64,000 bases of DNA from Antedon mediterranea (Eukaryota > Echinodermata > Crinoidea > Comatulida > Antedonidae), in assembly GCF_964355755.1 (NCBI RefSeq), contig NC_092673.1, positions 35,351,648 to 35,415,647 of the forward strand. The letters are read 5' to 3'. The translations under genes and the position numbers were made by a program. The notes under the pieces are model-generated. The model was given only the letters and a program-made list of their open reading frames with translations, was not told the origin of the DNA and did no database searches. Shown here one piece after another: positions 60,801 to 63,935 of the stretch; the first letter of the stretch is position 1; the number at the start of each line of letters is the position of its first letter.

Positions 60801-61928
60801 CAGTCAAGTGTAAAAAACCAAAATAACAACTTTACTGAACAAATATATTGAATTTGGTACAGAGTAGGACATTTACTTAAGCATCTTCTTTGCACGAATT
60901 TATGTACAGTTTATGTCCTAGTCATTGCAAAAAAAGCTTTCGTCATGTCAATATTATTTATTCATTCCTAAAATCTTTTTATAATCAGTTAGCCATTAAC
61001 ATCTCTGTACATGGACTCTACATGTGCATTTCATTTAGCCCTGCATACTTATTATACTTATGCATACAATTATTTTGTTGATAATATCATAATGATGCGG
61101 GTATAAGCCCACCAAACATAATAAAGTCATATCCACTTTAGGAAGGGGGTAGGGGAATGGGATTATACCCAAGGACCCAAACATGTAGTTGCAGATCATC
61201 AGAATTCGATCTATTATTTTGTTCATAAATTTTGTTATTTACATCACATGTGACAAAAAATCAGTTTTAGCATTGTTTTAAACTCCAGAAAATGATTTTT
61301 ATAATTCTTTCTTTATTTTAATATTGATACAAATACTAACTAAGTAATGTAATATATATTTTTTCAAAGGAATATTGACTTTGAATTAACAAATTCAACC
61401 TAAGTCTGCAGCTACAGTATTTTAGTGATCAAACATTTTAAATCTCAGATCTTAAAAATTACTTGTTATACCCAAGTGTCTTCTTTTACATGACAAATGA
61501 TCAGGAGTATAAACTGACCTTATACCATTTTGTGGGCTTATAACCATGTCAGGGTGGAAGGGATTGAAAATAATTTGAAATGAATATTTCGTATACATTT
61601 TAAAGGCAAAGATATGTACTCTTAACTTCCCAGACTCAAATCTCAAATCTCCTAATATTACATTTTACTATTAATACTTTTGACACACATATTCTTATCT
61701 CAGTATCCACAGGGCACTACCGCTTTCAGTTATCAGGGACAGACTCAACAATCCCAACCTAACCTTGTACAACCGGGTCAGTTCGGCACCGGTGTTTACC
61801 CTCAACCGTCATTGGTTCATACTGACCTCCAGTCGCCAGCCATCATCACAGAAACGCGGCAGTGTCACTCCGACATGAAGCTTGCTATCGGTCTGGTTTC
61901 AGAAAAAATTGACCGTCTATCCAATAAG
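9761..61928 (+). CDS. FKBP15: FKBP15 (WAFL) orthologue, 15 coding exons, 3' end beyond the window
   Basis: FKBP15 is a cytosolic protein of early endosomes linked to actin and WASH-dependent transport. Coding exons are 9761-9822, 26040-26149, 34818-34902, 35313-35382, 35560-35634, 36319-36417, 42033-42185, 45629-45697, 46282-46425, 51280-51392, 51822-51867, 52761-52871, 59393-59540, 60472-60587 and 61704-61928. All have GT-AG ends and consistent phases, giving 542 residues. The domains are an acidic start ([14 protein letters not shown]), a [10 protein letters not shown] block, a Gly/Ser linker at about 58-67, a WH1-like domain at about 68-172 ([26 protein letters not shown]), an FKBP domain at about 196-289, the family block [17 protein letters not shown] at about 349-365, a Gln/Pro-rich stretch in exon 14, and the start of the coiled coil in exon 15 ([20 protein letters not shown]). 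Gene identity is secure from the combination and order of these blocks. The long C-terminal coiled coil lies beyond 64000. Confidence 0.93.
9840..9992. repeat. TAGGCCTA-rich tract in proximal intron 1
   Basis: A dense cluster of overlapping AGGCCTA/TAGGCC palindromes directly after exon 1. A weaker extension lies at 10155-10245. Similar clusters lie next to the two candidate transcripts in intron 7. Confidence 0.6.
10256..10541 (-). mobile_element. CR1-like LINE 3' fragment
   Basis: The minus-strand frame 10320-10541 contains [20 protein letters not shown] followed by PSHIK and [10 protein letters not shown]. This is the classic extreme C-terminus of CR1/L2-type reverse transcriptases. The 3' UTR is short and ends near 10256 (plus-strand reading TATAGCGCACATTTATAC). 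It is strongly 5'-truncated. Confidence 0.8.
10545..12358. other. Intron 1, AT-rich, nothing recognised
   Basis: No exon, repeat array or RNA gene seen. Short open frames (for example 11306-11533) have AT-driven composition and no family match. Confidence 0.4.
13031..13800 (-). pseudogene. PIN-like nuclease-family gene, left-arm broken copy
   Basis: The minus strand carries [18 protein letters not shown] and [10 protein letters not shown] (about 13790-13680), then a frame break with a stop near 13650, then an open frame 13588-13031 (185 codons) starting [20 protein letters not shown]. The order QEEADT, SGDx[11 protein letters not shown] is the signature of a large unnamed animal family with a PIN/FEN1-like fold. 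In this copy the acidic motif FTGND has become FTCNE, so a metal-binding Asp is lost. It continues degenerately toward 14065. This copy is judged non-functional. Confidence 0.7.
14145..15540 (+). pseudogene. PIN-like nuclease-family gene, right-arm longer broken copy
   Basis: The reading begins around 14160 ([20 protein letters not shown], then YPFTPV), shifts frame near 14235 to [15 protein letters not shown], and then runs as an open frame 14292-14750 containing [20 protein letters not shown]. The family usually has VxFDRY with SIK at this place. A TGA ends that frame at 14748-14750. After a 2-bp insertion near 14772 the frame resumes as [25 protein letters not shown] and [20 protein letters not shown] at about 15290 interrupts it before LLPLC. 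All three acidic motifs are preserved here, unlike in the left arm. The same TGA is present in the left arm, so the gene was already broken, or ended there, before the inverted duplication. Confidence 0.7.
16208..17095. other. Intron 1; possible weak TIR element 16440-16850
   Basis: No gene. ACAGTCTCAGCTAAGAC (about 16457) faces GGCTTAGCTAAGACTGT (about 16813) as an imperfect inverted repeat, with partly matching flanks (ATAGCAATCG / ATAACAATCT). It may be a decayed element of about 400 bp. Confidence 0.3.
17100..17790. repeat. 81-bp minisatellite
   Basis: Tandem units built around CTTAGCCTCGTCCATGGGCA. The central units are near-identical, with an exact 81-bp period (17398 to 17479), and the outer units are diverged. 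Because 81 is divisible by three, it yields a spurious minus-strand repeat frame. Confidence 0.85.
17891..18113. repeat. 19-bp minisatellite
   Basis: About 11-12 nearly perfect tandem copies of ACATATTACTTATTACTGT. Confidence 0.9.
18320..18440. repeat. 51-bp tandem repeat, about 2.4 copies
   Basis: The unit begins GCATATTCAAATTAGTAATT. The last copy is truncated. Confidence 0.8.
18544..18551. promoter_or_regulatory. CRE (TGACGTCA)
   Basis: An exact palindromic CRE about 190 bp upstream of the ATG of the candidate first exon at 18735, in a locally CpG-richer stretch (18545-18610). Confidence 0.3.
18735..19003 (+). CDS. Candidate first coding exon (alternative FKBP15 start or nested gene)
   Basis: From ATG 18735 (context AAACAATGTC) the exon encodes 89 codons. 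A Ser/Thr-rich start ([18 protein letters not shown]) is followed by an Asn/Glu/Lys-rich tail ending KKRERRSV, and the exon finishes in phase 2 at CG|gtaagg. The composition is far less AT-biased than the surrounding intron and looks coding. FKBP15 exon 1 also ends in phase 2, so this exon can splice in frame to exon 2 at 26040 and replace the short acidic N-terminus with about 90 disordered residues. Alternatively it joins a local exon at 19945 and forms a separate small gene. I recognise no domain. The frame stays open upstream to 18660, so the true start could be earlier. Confidence 0.5.
19945..20005 (+). CDS. Candidate short terminal exon for 18735 gene
   Basis: A strong acceptor (acttcttttag) is followed by a frame that completes the phase-2 codon of the 18735-19003 exon, reads [20 protein letters not shown] and stops at TAG 20003. 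The joined product would be about 109 residues. No polyadenylation signal is close by, so this is only an alternative to splicing into FKBP15 exon 2. Confidence 0.2.
20366..21275. mobile_element. Non-autonomous TIR element, about 0.9 kb
   Basis: GTCGTAGTTCGAGCTA at 20392-20407 is matched exactly in inverse at 21228-21243. The outer bases are imperfectly paired. Subterminal repeats of CGACTAAAT/GTCGAAC crowd both ends (about 20440-20545 and 21150-21255). The interior is non-coding. Confidence 0.6.
21991..22144. mobile_element. MITE, family A (most complete copy)
   Basis: The left end CTAGAGTAGCAACCCCTATT continues AAGGGGACAC. The right end, read inversely, is CTACAGTGGAACCCCTATTC followed by AGGGGACACC. 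These are roughly 30-bp TIRs around a 95-bp non-coding core. Related copies lie at 25478, 26318, 49004-49375 and 50907. Confidence 0.65.
22174..24313. repeat. 75/77-bp minisatellite, 28 copies
   Basis: 28 copies of a unit containing CACTTGAGGTGCAAGTTGAG and GGTACTATTCACAAAC. Most units are 75 bp (junction AAAGTGTGCC). Six are 77 bp (junction AAAGTTTCTGCC), at about 22198, 22274, 22427, 22805, 23182 and 23859. The units are otherwise almost identical. The minus-strand open frames are artefacts of the 75-bp period. Confidence 0.95.
24671..24750. mobile_element. MITE, family B fragment
   Basis: Ends in GTGTAGACAGAGCTTTAG and contains CCCAAATATGGTAGTAATAT, both shared with 62525-62712 and 56104-56228. 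Confidence 0.55.
25160..25412. repeat. 47-bp tandem repeat, about 6 copies
   Basis: The unit has AACCCTCTGGAACACATTAA then GATGACAATGTTACCATA. Copies differ by short deletions. The last copy is truncated. Confidence 0.85.
25478..25645. mobile_element. Adjacent fragments of MITE families A and B
   Basis: 25478-25545 matches family A (CCTCCATTAAGGGTACAC ... TAATAGAGGTTCCACTGCA). 25560-25645 matches family B (ATATATGGGCACATCACAG ... AGTGTAGACAGAGCTTTAG). Confidence 0.45.
26040..26149 (+). CDS. FKBP15: FKBP15 coding exon 2
   Basis: The acceptor ttaatag precedes 26040. It encodes [15 protein letters not shown] and [15 protein letters not shown] and ends in phase 1 at AAAT|gtaagt. SLFG-D and Y-APKQPKKG are conserved in the family. 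Only the first of three tandem donors keeps the frame into exon 3. Confidence 0.88.
26087..26308. repeat. 74-bp triplication of the exon 2 end and its splice donor
   Basis: Three tandem 74-bp units start at 26087, 26161 and 26235. Each contains the last 63 bases of exon 2 plus the gtaagttatt donor (GT at 26150, 26224 and 26298). Units 2 and 3 share one base change (CAGTCGTTACAG against CAGTCGCTACAG in unit 1). Confidence 0.92.
26318..26423. mobile_element. MITE, family A copy
   Basis: ACACCTCTATTCAGGAGACG and CCTATTAAGCGGACAC at the left face GTGTCCCTTTAGTAGACATT and CTACTGTA at the right. This resembles 21991-22144. Confidence 0.45.
26434..26650. mobile_element. 217-bp MITE with CTGCAG-containing TIRs
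   Basis: CATGTCAAACTATTCTACTG then CAGATACTGCAGTA at the left is mirrored at the right (TACTGCAGTAACTGCAGTAG, then AATAATTTTGACATG). The TIRs are about 35 bp with a few mismatches. The core is non-coding. Confidence 0.6.
27321..27351 (+). CDS. Possible short first exon in intron 2
   Basis: ATG 27321 begins [10 protein letters not shown] and stops at a phase-1 donor AAAG|gtttgt. The phase fits FKBP15 exon 3 (34818), so it could start an N-terminally shortened isoform. Upstream, 27060-27240 has a CCAAT motif and more CpG than average. The exon is tiny and the donor is not ideal. Confidence 0.2.
28010..28267 (-). CDS. Unrecognised 85-codon minus-strand ORF
   Basis: Starts [20 protein letters not shown]. 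The first 42 codons look coding ([16 protein letters not shown]), while the rest is AT-driven. A possible donor CGT|gtaaat ends the better half. The terminal TAA overlaps an AATAAA. No family is recognised. Confidence 0.22.
   Translation of the reverse strand: MGSVIKHRIVHKIVRFESIPDSDCEFVVMDQEALLKSYKLNRVNVVQVQLITKIYGYINIFQTDYNTTLSSILYCIIPKTVSSKK
28905..29055. repeat. 27-bp tandem repeat
   Basis: About 5-6 copies of TGCTACTCTGTGCCTCTATA followed by AGGTCCA. The last copies are diverged. Confidence 0.85.
29140..29425. repeat. Diverged direct repeat, two copies about 180 bp apart
   Basis: CCAGGTTCCTA ... AACCTTGATTCCTTATGACA ... CAGGGAATAAT recurs in diverged form about 180 bp later. Confidence 0.5.
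29426..31545. other. Intron 2, AT-rich, nothing recognised
   Basis: No supported exon. An acceptor-like site before 31229 opens a short frame ([14 protein letters not shown]) that could follow the 27321 exon in phase, but it has no family match. Confidence 0.35.
31546..31920. mobile_element. MITE family C (copy 2) with 66-bp tandem expansion of its end
   Basis: The left end AAACTTGGTTCGCACAAGG faces AGTGGGAACCAAGCTTTA, as in 6438-6608. The right end is then repeated about 3.7 times with a 66-bp period (GTGTCGTGTCCTAGTGGGAA ... GTGATGGATTATTCCAAC). The open frame through it (from 31662) is a repeat artefact. Confidence 0.65.
31925..32636. other. Intron 2, nothing recognised
   Basis: No gene, array or RNA feature seen. 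Confidence 0.35.
32641..32782. repeat. 47-bp tandem repeat, 3 copies
   Basis: The unit is ATTGGAGGTACACGACAAAC followed by GCTTTCTAAGTTGGCCTC. The copies are almost identical. Confidence 0.9.
33328..33473. mobile_element. Small inverted-repeat element (146 bp)
   Basis: TTCACCAATCACACTTA (33328-33344) is exactly complementary to 33457-33473. The inner arms are partly paired (TTTTCCCT / GTTTCCC). Confidence 0.5.
33475..34815. other. Intron 2 distal part, nothing recognised
   Basis: Contains a C13 run (33568-33580) and a short TATATAGCGCCATTTCTGGA segment (about 34192) of the type found at CR1-like 3' ends. No gene. Confidence 0.35.
34818..34902 (+). CDS. FKBP15: FKBP15 coding exon 3
   Basis: Acceptor tttgtttcag; ends in phase 2 at TA|gtaagt. 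Encodes a Gly/Ser linker ([13 protein letters not shown]) and the start of the WH1-like domain ([12 protein letters not shown]). Confidence 0.88.
35313..35382 (+). CDS. FKBP15: FKBP15 coding exon 4
   Basis: Encodes [20 protein letters not shown], one of the best-conserved strands of the WH1-like domain. Enters in phase 2 and leaves in phase 0 at GAT|gtaagt. Confidence 0.92.
35560..35634 (+). CDS. FKBP15: FKBP15 coding exon 5
   Basis: Encodes [18 protein letters not shown] and a short NFTFT strand. Phase 0 at both ends. Confidence 0.9.
35918..36215. repeat. 48-bp tandem repeat, about 6 copies
   Basis: The unit is GTGTAACTATGTTTGAGAGA then GTTGGAATAATATGGCCAAC. It lies in the 684-bp intron 5. 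The open frames on both strands are artefacts of the 48-bp period. Confidence 0.88.
36319..36417 (+). CDS. FKBP15: FKBP15 coding exon 6
   Basis: Encodes [18 protein letters not shown] and SAFEFTKQ, the C-terminal strand and helix of the WH1-like domain. Phase 0 at both ends (CAG|gtagct). Confidence 0.92.
36622..36757. repeat. 48-bp tandem repeat, about 2.8 copies
   Basis: The unit is GATACTGTAGGGCTTGTGAG then TTCTTGTTCAATTTGGTT. It is unrelated in sequence to the 48-bp array in intron 5. Confidence 0.88.
37065..41976. repeat. 61-bp satellite-like array, about 80 copies
   Basis: About 80 head-to-tail units of 61 bp (CACTATCATTCAGTTCATTT, then GTCAAAGTCCTTAGTTGGAC, then TGTATACATTCATACTATATA) fill most of intron 6 and end 56 bp before exon 7. 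Common variants are TGCCAAAG, CATATTATAT, TTGCACTG and TATACACAC. Five units are 42 bp long (TTGGACTACACTATC junction), near 38264, 38916, 39629, 40769 and 41909. A 61-bp unit shifts frame each turn, so the many 60-codon frames are artefacts. Confidence 0.97.
42033..42185 (+). CDS. FKBP15: FKBP15 coding exon 7
   Basis: Opens the FKBP domain. [19 protein letters not shown] carries Tyr 206, equivalent to Tyr26 of FKBP12. 51 codons, phase 0 at both ends (ACG|gttagt). Confidence 0.93.
42340..42640. promoter_or_regulatory. CpG-richer promoter-like region in intron 7
   Basis: Locally richer in CpG, with inverted and direct CCAAT boxes (GATTGG about 42476, CCAATCACC about 42504) and AAAATGGCCG (YY1-like, about 42354). 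It precedes the candidate plus-strand nested transcript. Confidence 0.35.
42642..43440 (+). ncRNA. Candidate two-exon nested transcript in intron 7
   Basis: The first exon ends at 42894 (AAAAAAG|gtaagc). The second starts at 43158 after tatctttgcag and ends near an AATAAA at 43435-43440, followed by an A-rich stretch. The transcription start is unknown, and 42642 is simply the first ATG. The open frames are short: 27 codons from 42642 ([18 protein letters not shown]) and 34 codons from about 42786 ([18 protein letters not shown]). The second exon is non-coding in all frames. It is most simply a long non-coding RNA, or a very small coding gene. It lies on the same strand as FKBP15. Confidence 0.35.
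42724..42782. repeat. TAGGCCTA-rich tract
   Basis: A cluster of TAGGCTAGGTCTAGTAG/TAGGCCTA motifs within the candidate first exon, like those after FKBP15 exon 1 and around 44430. Confidence 0.5.
43671..43993 (-). CDS. Candidate nested minus-strand gene, two coding exons
   Basis: Exon 43993-43889 (acceptor tacctacctacag; ends AAG|gtaaca) encodes 35 codons starting [20 protein letters not shown] and continuing [15 protein letters not shown]. Exon 43766-43671 (acceptor tttccttttttcag, a very strong tract) encodes [20 protein letters not shown] and ends in TAG. The phases agree across a 122-bp intron. An upstream exon probably ends at 44384 (CCAGAG|gtgagc). Its frame into this exon is open but has no ATG, so translation may start at the internal Met of [10 protein letters not shown], giving about 59 residues. 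The composition differs from the intron around it. No family is recognised. A convergent plus-strand transcript ends about 230 bp from its stop codon. Confidence 0.42.
44384..44720 (-). promoter_or_regulatory. Candidate promoter and first exon of minus-strand nested gene
   Basis: CpG-rich DNA (CGCTCGCGAGGAGGGTCGAG at about 44635) with an NRF1-like palindrome CGCATGCGCA at 44689-44698. Downstream on the minus strand is a TAGGCC cluster (44430-44458) and a strong donor GAG|gtgagc at 44384. Confidence 0.35.
44721..45628. other. Intron 7 distal part, nothing recognised
   Basis: AT-rich. The frame 45269-45532 has no family match or splice support. Confidence 0.35.
45629..45697 (+). CDS. FKBP15: FKBP15 coding exon 8
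   Basis: Encodes [20 protein letters not shown] then VIK. It carries Phe 220-Asp 221 and Phe 230 of the FKBP pocket and Val 239-Ile 240. 23 codons, phase 0. Confidence 0.93.
45826..45892. repeat. 33-bp tandem duplication
   Basis: GTGGAGTTGTAGGTTAAAAC then CCTGGCACTAG occurs twice in direct contact. Confidence 0.85.
46282..46425 (+). CDS. FKBP15: FKBP15 coding exon 9
   Basis: Completes the FKBP domain: [20 protein letters not shown], then [20 protein letters not shown]. Trp 243, Tyr 266 and Phe 283 match Trp59, Tyr82 and Phe99 of FKBP12. 48 codons, phase 0. Confidence 0.94.
46426..47555. other. Intron 9 proximal part, nothing recognised
   Basis: No supported feature. Confidence 0.35.
47560..47895. 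repeat. Degenerate tandem repeat of about 37 bp, interrupted
   Basis: Repeated GTGGAACCAATTTGTTTTTT followed by CCTAACTACAAAA, with a unique insert at about 47650-47780. Confidence 0.6.
47905..48130 (-). mobile_element. CR1-like LINE 3' relic
   Basis: The TATATAGCGCCGGTTTCC end and an internal GGGAAGTTGGTTCCAAA segment match the type of sequence at 10256-10541 (GGTAATCTGTTCCAAATTTT). It is heavily decayed, with only a faint frame (FKSKLKTF). Confidence 0.45.
48735..48840 (-). tRNA. Two adjacent tRNA-like relics
   Basis: B-box GGTTCAAGTCC (48748-48758, minus) is paired with an A-box-like TGGTCTAGAGGTATG upstream on the minus strand. A second B-box GGTTCGAATCC lies at 48827-48837. The acceptor stems do not pair well, so these are probably SINE or tRNA pseudogene relics. 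Confidence 0.35.
49004..49238. repeat. 17-bp minisatellite, about 14 copies
   Basis: The unit is CAGAGGACACCCCTATT in the left half and CAGAGGACACCCCTATG in the right half, a clean switch near 49133. The unit equals the TIR motif of MITE family A, and the array ends in CCCCTATTAAGGGGGCAC. Confidence 0.92.
49239..49375. mobile_element. MITE family A remnant next to the 17-bp array
   Basis: Contains AACCCCTATAAAGGAGACAC and a second CACCCCTATTAAGAAGCCC, the same terminal motif. Confidence 0.45.
49376..50900. other. Intron 9, nothing recognised
   Basis: AT-rich, with no supported exon. Confidence 0.35.
50907..51036. mobile_element. MITE, family A copy
   Basis: ACACCCTTATTTAAGTGACA and CCCTATTAAAAG at the left face GTCCCCTTAATAGAAGTTCT at the right. 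The core is about 60 bp. Confidence 0.5.
51280..51392 (+). CDS. FKBP15: FKBP15 coding exon 10
   Basis: Starts [19 protein letters not shown], matching the family's R-x-D-x-G-SVSS segment just after the FKBP domain. A Ser/Pro-rich linker. Ends in phase 2 (AA|gtaagt). Confidence 0.88.
51609..51752. repeat. 71-bp tandem duplication
   Basis: ATCATTTTCTGGTGTGATTA to GGCTGCGTAAATT occurs twice, with three or four differences. Confidence 0.85.
51822..51867 (+). CDS. FKBP15: FKBP15 coding exon 11
   Basis: 46 bp. Completes AAT and encodes [14 protein letters not shown]. Acceptor cattttttag after a pyrimidine tract; donor AGC|gtaagt. Phase 2 to 0. Poorly conserved linker, placed by phase and splice-site quality. 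Confidence 0.75.
52761..52871 (+). CDS. FKBP15: FKBP15 coding exon 12
   Basis: Encodes [20 protein letters not shown] then [10 protein letters not shown]. The [17 protein letters not shown] block is a diagnostic conserved motif of FKBP15. Phase 0 at both ends. Confidence 0.93.
52933..54143. repeat. 34-bp minisatellite, about 34 copies, in intron 12
   Basis: Units of TTAGTCTTCTTTGATGCAGG then TATAGATCTGTCCC. The first and last units keep an extra 28 bp (AAATAGACCTTGTGTATGTA then TTCCAGAA), so the ancestral unit was 62 bp and a 28-bp deletion derivative was amplified. Each unit holds a pyrimidine-rich CAG|GTATAG junction. Two units read GATGTAGG. Confidence 0.96.
54144..54475. repeat. Decayed repeat of about 20 bp
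   Basis: Diverged copies of TATGTTCCAGTTGACCACTG, clearest between 54290 and 54460. Confidence 0.65.
54557..54613 (+). CDS. Possible alternative terminal exon after exon 12
   Basis: The acceptor ctctctacag opens a phase-0 frame [18 protein letters not shown] ending in TAG. It would truncate FKBP15 after exon 12. The segment is more GC-rich than its surroundings, but it could equally be a dispersed repeat. No polyadenylation signal is close. Confidence 0.15.
   Translation, partial: THASQQCSIYQIGTPGVS
54614..56100. other. Intron 12, nothing recognised
   Basis: No supported feature. The minus-strand frames at 55240-55480 have no family match. Confidence 0.35.
56104..56228. mobile_element. MITE, family B fragment
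   Basis: CTCTCTCTACACTGTCAAAC, GGACATGATGATGTCAATAT and ACTACCATATTTGGGCA match 62525-62712. The right end is missing. Confidence 0.55.
56870..57378. repeat. 39-bp minisatellite, 13 copies
   Basis: The unit is GGAACAGCCGAGGTGACACC then AAGCTATATGCAATATCTT, with AAG/ATG and GGTG/GGGG variants. 39 is divisible by three, so four frames stay open on both strands. The long frames here are not evidence of coding. Confidence 0.95.
57385..58280. other. Very AT-rich intron DNA, nothing recognised
   Basis: Contains a TA microsatellite at about 58170-58198. Confidence 0.4.
58285..58346. repeat. Tandem duplication of about 32 bp
   Basis: GATTAATGTATGTCCAATGA then CATGCGAGAATT, repeated once with three changes. 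Confidence 0.75.
58490..58790. repeat. 87-bp tandem repeat, about 3.5 copies
   Basis: The unit is GGACAGCACTGGTGCAAGGA, GGTACACATGTATATTCCTG and CCTGAGGGCTATTCAGACTC. Open in frame on both strands because 87 is divisible by three. Confidence 0.93.
59299..59361 (+). CDS. Doubtful alternative FKBP15 exon, 63 bp
   Basis: The acceptor ttcttttag is followed by 21 open codons ([20 protein letters not shown]) and a gttagt donor, phase 0 at both ends. It fits between exons 12 and 13, but only 31 bases separate it from exon 13, which is shorter than a normal animal intron. Read through, the frame stops. I left it out of the main model. Confidence 0.2.
59393..59540 (+). CDS. FKBP15: FKBP15 coding exon 13
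   Basis: Acceptor tttttgttctag. Encodes [20 protein letters not shown] ... [16 protein letters not shown]. Ends in phase 1 at CATG|gtaagt. Low-complexity linker, placed by phase and coding character. Confidence 0.82.
60466..60471 (+). promoter_or_regulatory. FKBP15: NAGNAG tandem splice acceptor of exon 14
   Basis: TAG then CAG directly adjoin. Using the first gives ...Ala-Val-His, and using the second gives ...Val-His. CAG is usually preferred over TAG. Confidence 0.5.
60472..60587 (+). CDS. FKBP15: FKBP15 coding exon 14, Gln/Pro-rich
   Basis: Encodes [17 protein letters not shown], a run of eight Gln, then [14 protein letters not shown]. Mixed CAG/CAA codons make the run fairly stable. 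The acceptor is a TAGCAG tandem site (60466-60471). The upstream AG would add one Ala without changing frame. Phase 1 to 0. Confidence 0.85.
61704..61928 (+). CDS. FKBP15: FKBP15 coding exon 15 (last in the window)
   Basis: 75 codons: [20 protein letters not shown] ... then [20 protein letters not shown] and IDRLSNK. The last part matches the family's TEARQHN-x-E-I-R-x-A-V-x-K-V-x-K-x-D start of the long coiled coil. Phase 0 at both ends (AAG|gtaatt). Confidence 0.92.
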
Positions 61929-62008
61929 GTAATTACACAGTGATTAATTACTTAGGTCAATTAACAGATGTGTCTAATTAATTTTACCCTTGACTTGAAT
62001 TATTAATT

Positions 62009-62010
<2 letters not shown>

Positions 62011-62099
<89 letters not shown>
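62011..62099. repeat. (CTA)n microsatellite, about 30 copies
   Basis: An uninterrupted CTA run of 89 bases, 82 bases after exon 15. Confidence 0.97.
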
Positions 62100-62100
<1 letters not shown>

Positions 62101-62524
62101 GGTAAATACTTTGGATATGAGATTTTTGTTTAGTATCTTTTGTGCTATATTTTATATTAGCTGTCCAAAAAAACCTATAGTATTCGTGAAAACAATTTTA
62201 TCTGGTTTCAATTTATAGCAAAAACTAAACTTGTCAAAATAGTTTCGTCTGGCTGATAGTATTCTAATTGTTAATTAAAATGTATTTTAATAACTAATAG
62301 TAATTAATTAAAGCATACAAAAAGTACTCAATATCATATGTATGCTAATTTAAAGTGTAGCCTGAATAAAATGGAAAAAAATATCAATTGCGAAACCAGT
62401 CCGGTTTCCTATGAATCACTGTTGAGCAGTTCTAAGTATTGCTAAATATTGCTAAATGAGGCGTGAACCATAAGCAAGCACTGTGAAATATAAAGACGAT
62501 GAATGATTCAAGACTGATGTCTTA

Positions 62525-62712
62525 ACCTCTGTCTACACTATCAAACCTTGTGACAAAAAATTGTGATATGCCCATATATGAACATGATGATATCATATCA
62601 CTACCGTATTTGGTCATATCACTATCATATTTGGTCATATCACTACTACCATATTTGGGTACCTCACTCTTTTTTTTGTCAACTAGTTTGTTAGTGTAGA
62701 CAGAGCTTTATA
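62525..62712. mobile_element. MITE, family B (most complete copy)
   Basis: The left end CCTCTGTCTACACTATCAAA faces TTTGTTAGTGTAGACAGAGC at the right, giving TIRs of about 24 bp. The core contains three CATATTTGG repeats. Shortened relatives lie at 24671, 25560 and 56104. Confidence 0.7.
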
Positions 62713-63400
62713 GTTATAACACTAGGCAAAAAATCATGTTTTAAATAGGGCCTAATTGTCAATGCTCGTTCTACATCACTGAATGAGTGGGCTCAATGAT
62801 TTATTATCCTTAGTTACACTGGGGAAGAAGTCGTTTCAGATATAAAGATCCAGCATGTCTTTTGAAGACCAACAGGAATCCCTGATGCAATCAAATATTT
62901 GACTGACAGTCACAAAGCTGTTAGTAGTTTAAATCCGGGAAGAGTGAAATTAATTAAACTCTTTCCTGGTTTAAATTAATCATAATAATTGGACCCGTCA
63001 ACTAAATTAATCCAAAACACAAGGGTTATCCCCTTTATTTGGAAATCTGTAAAATACTGGGACTTTTTTTAACTGCTTGTCAATGTCATCGTGGTTGATT
63101 GAGTGAAGGAACCGTGAAAATGTGTTGGTTTGTGTTACAAAGTGTCGATAAGACAATTTCTTATCTTTTAACATAAGATACTTAAAACCTCTTCCCTGCT
63201 TAAAACACTTCTTAACCAGCTTTTGAAAATAACTTCATTCACAACACTTGTTCTTCTTCACCTCTTCAAAACAAATTGGTGTTATTATCAATGTGGGCAT
63301 TCACAATTTATATCCATTTTCCAGATAATTTATTCATTCAATTAAAAAAAAATTTAATTTCCTGTTTGGTTATAACTTATATTTTCCATCTATTATTATT
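62713..63400. other. Last intron segment, nothing recognised
   Basis: No exon recognised downstream of 61928. The next FKBP15 exon must lie beyond the window or be too short to see. Confidence 0.4.
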
Positions 63401-63401
63401 A

Positions 63402-63428
63402 GGTTATATGCATGATATGCATATAACC
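63402..63428. repeat. 12-bp perfect palindrome arms
   Basis: GGTTATATGCAT and ATGCATATAACC flank a three-base loop. It starts a repeat-like stretch that continues to about 63930. Confidence 0.7.
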
Positions 63429-63447
63429 TCTTGATTCTGTCAGAATC

Positions 63448-63448
63448 T

Positions 63449-63503
<55 letters not shown>

Positions 63504-63505
63504 TT
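63448..63505. repeat. (ATTT)n microsatellite
   Basis: About 14 copies of ATTT. Confidence 0.95.
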
Positions 63506-63559
63506 CTTTCCTTAGCACTATTTGTCCGTCAATTATCTTGGCATCGGTTTTATCTATCT

Positions 63560-63935
63560 AAGTCAATTTTTCAGAGTATATTCCTTATGGCCAGGAATCG
63601 ATGTGGTTATGTTTTCACGGTGCGCAATCAAAAATTACGCGGTCTACGCGCGATTTAACGAAATCACGTTTGTAATCATATCTTCACAAACATGAATCAC
63701 TTTTAAACAAAATTTGGTACTCATAAATTTCAGGTCATATTTCATCATATGGCAATACAATTACGTGCGTAGCGCATATAACGCATGCGTACGCGCGCTT
63801 AAAATGTTGAAAATTGTCAGAATTTATTTTCGATGAAATTAGAGTACGTTTCAGGCAATTTTAAGCGTTTAAAAAATTGCCATGAGTGCGCAGATTTTTG
63901 CACGCGCACTGCGCGTCAAACGTTAATGCGCACTG
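63560..63935. repeat. CpG-rich dispersed-repeat-like stretch
   Basis: Contains GTTATGTTTTCACGGTGCGC, CGCATGCGTACGCGCGC and TTGCACGCGCACTGCGCG, in strong contrast to the AT-rich surroundings. The GGTTATGTTTTCAC motif resembles the ends of the element at 1028-1580. No frame is recognised. Confidence 0.4.
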
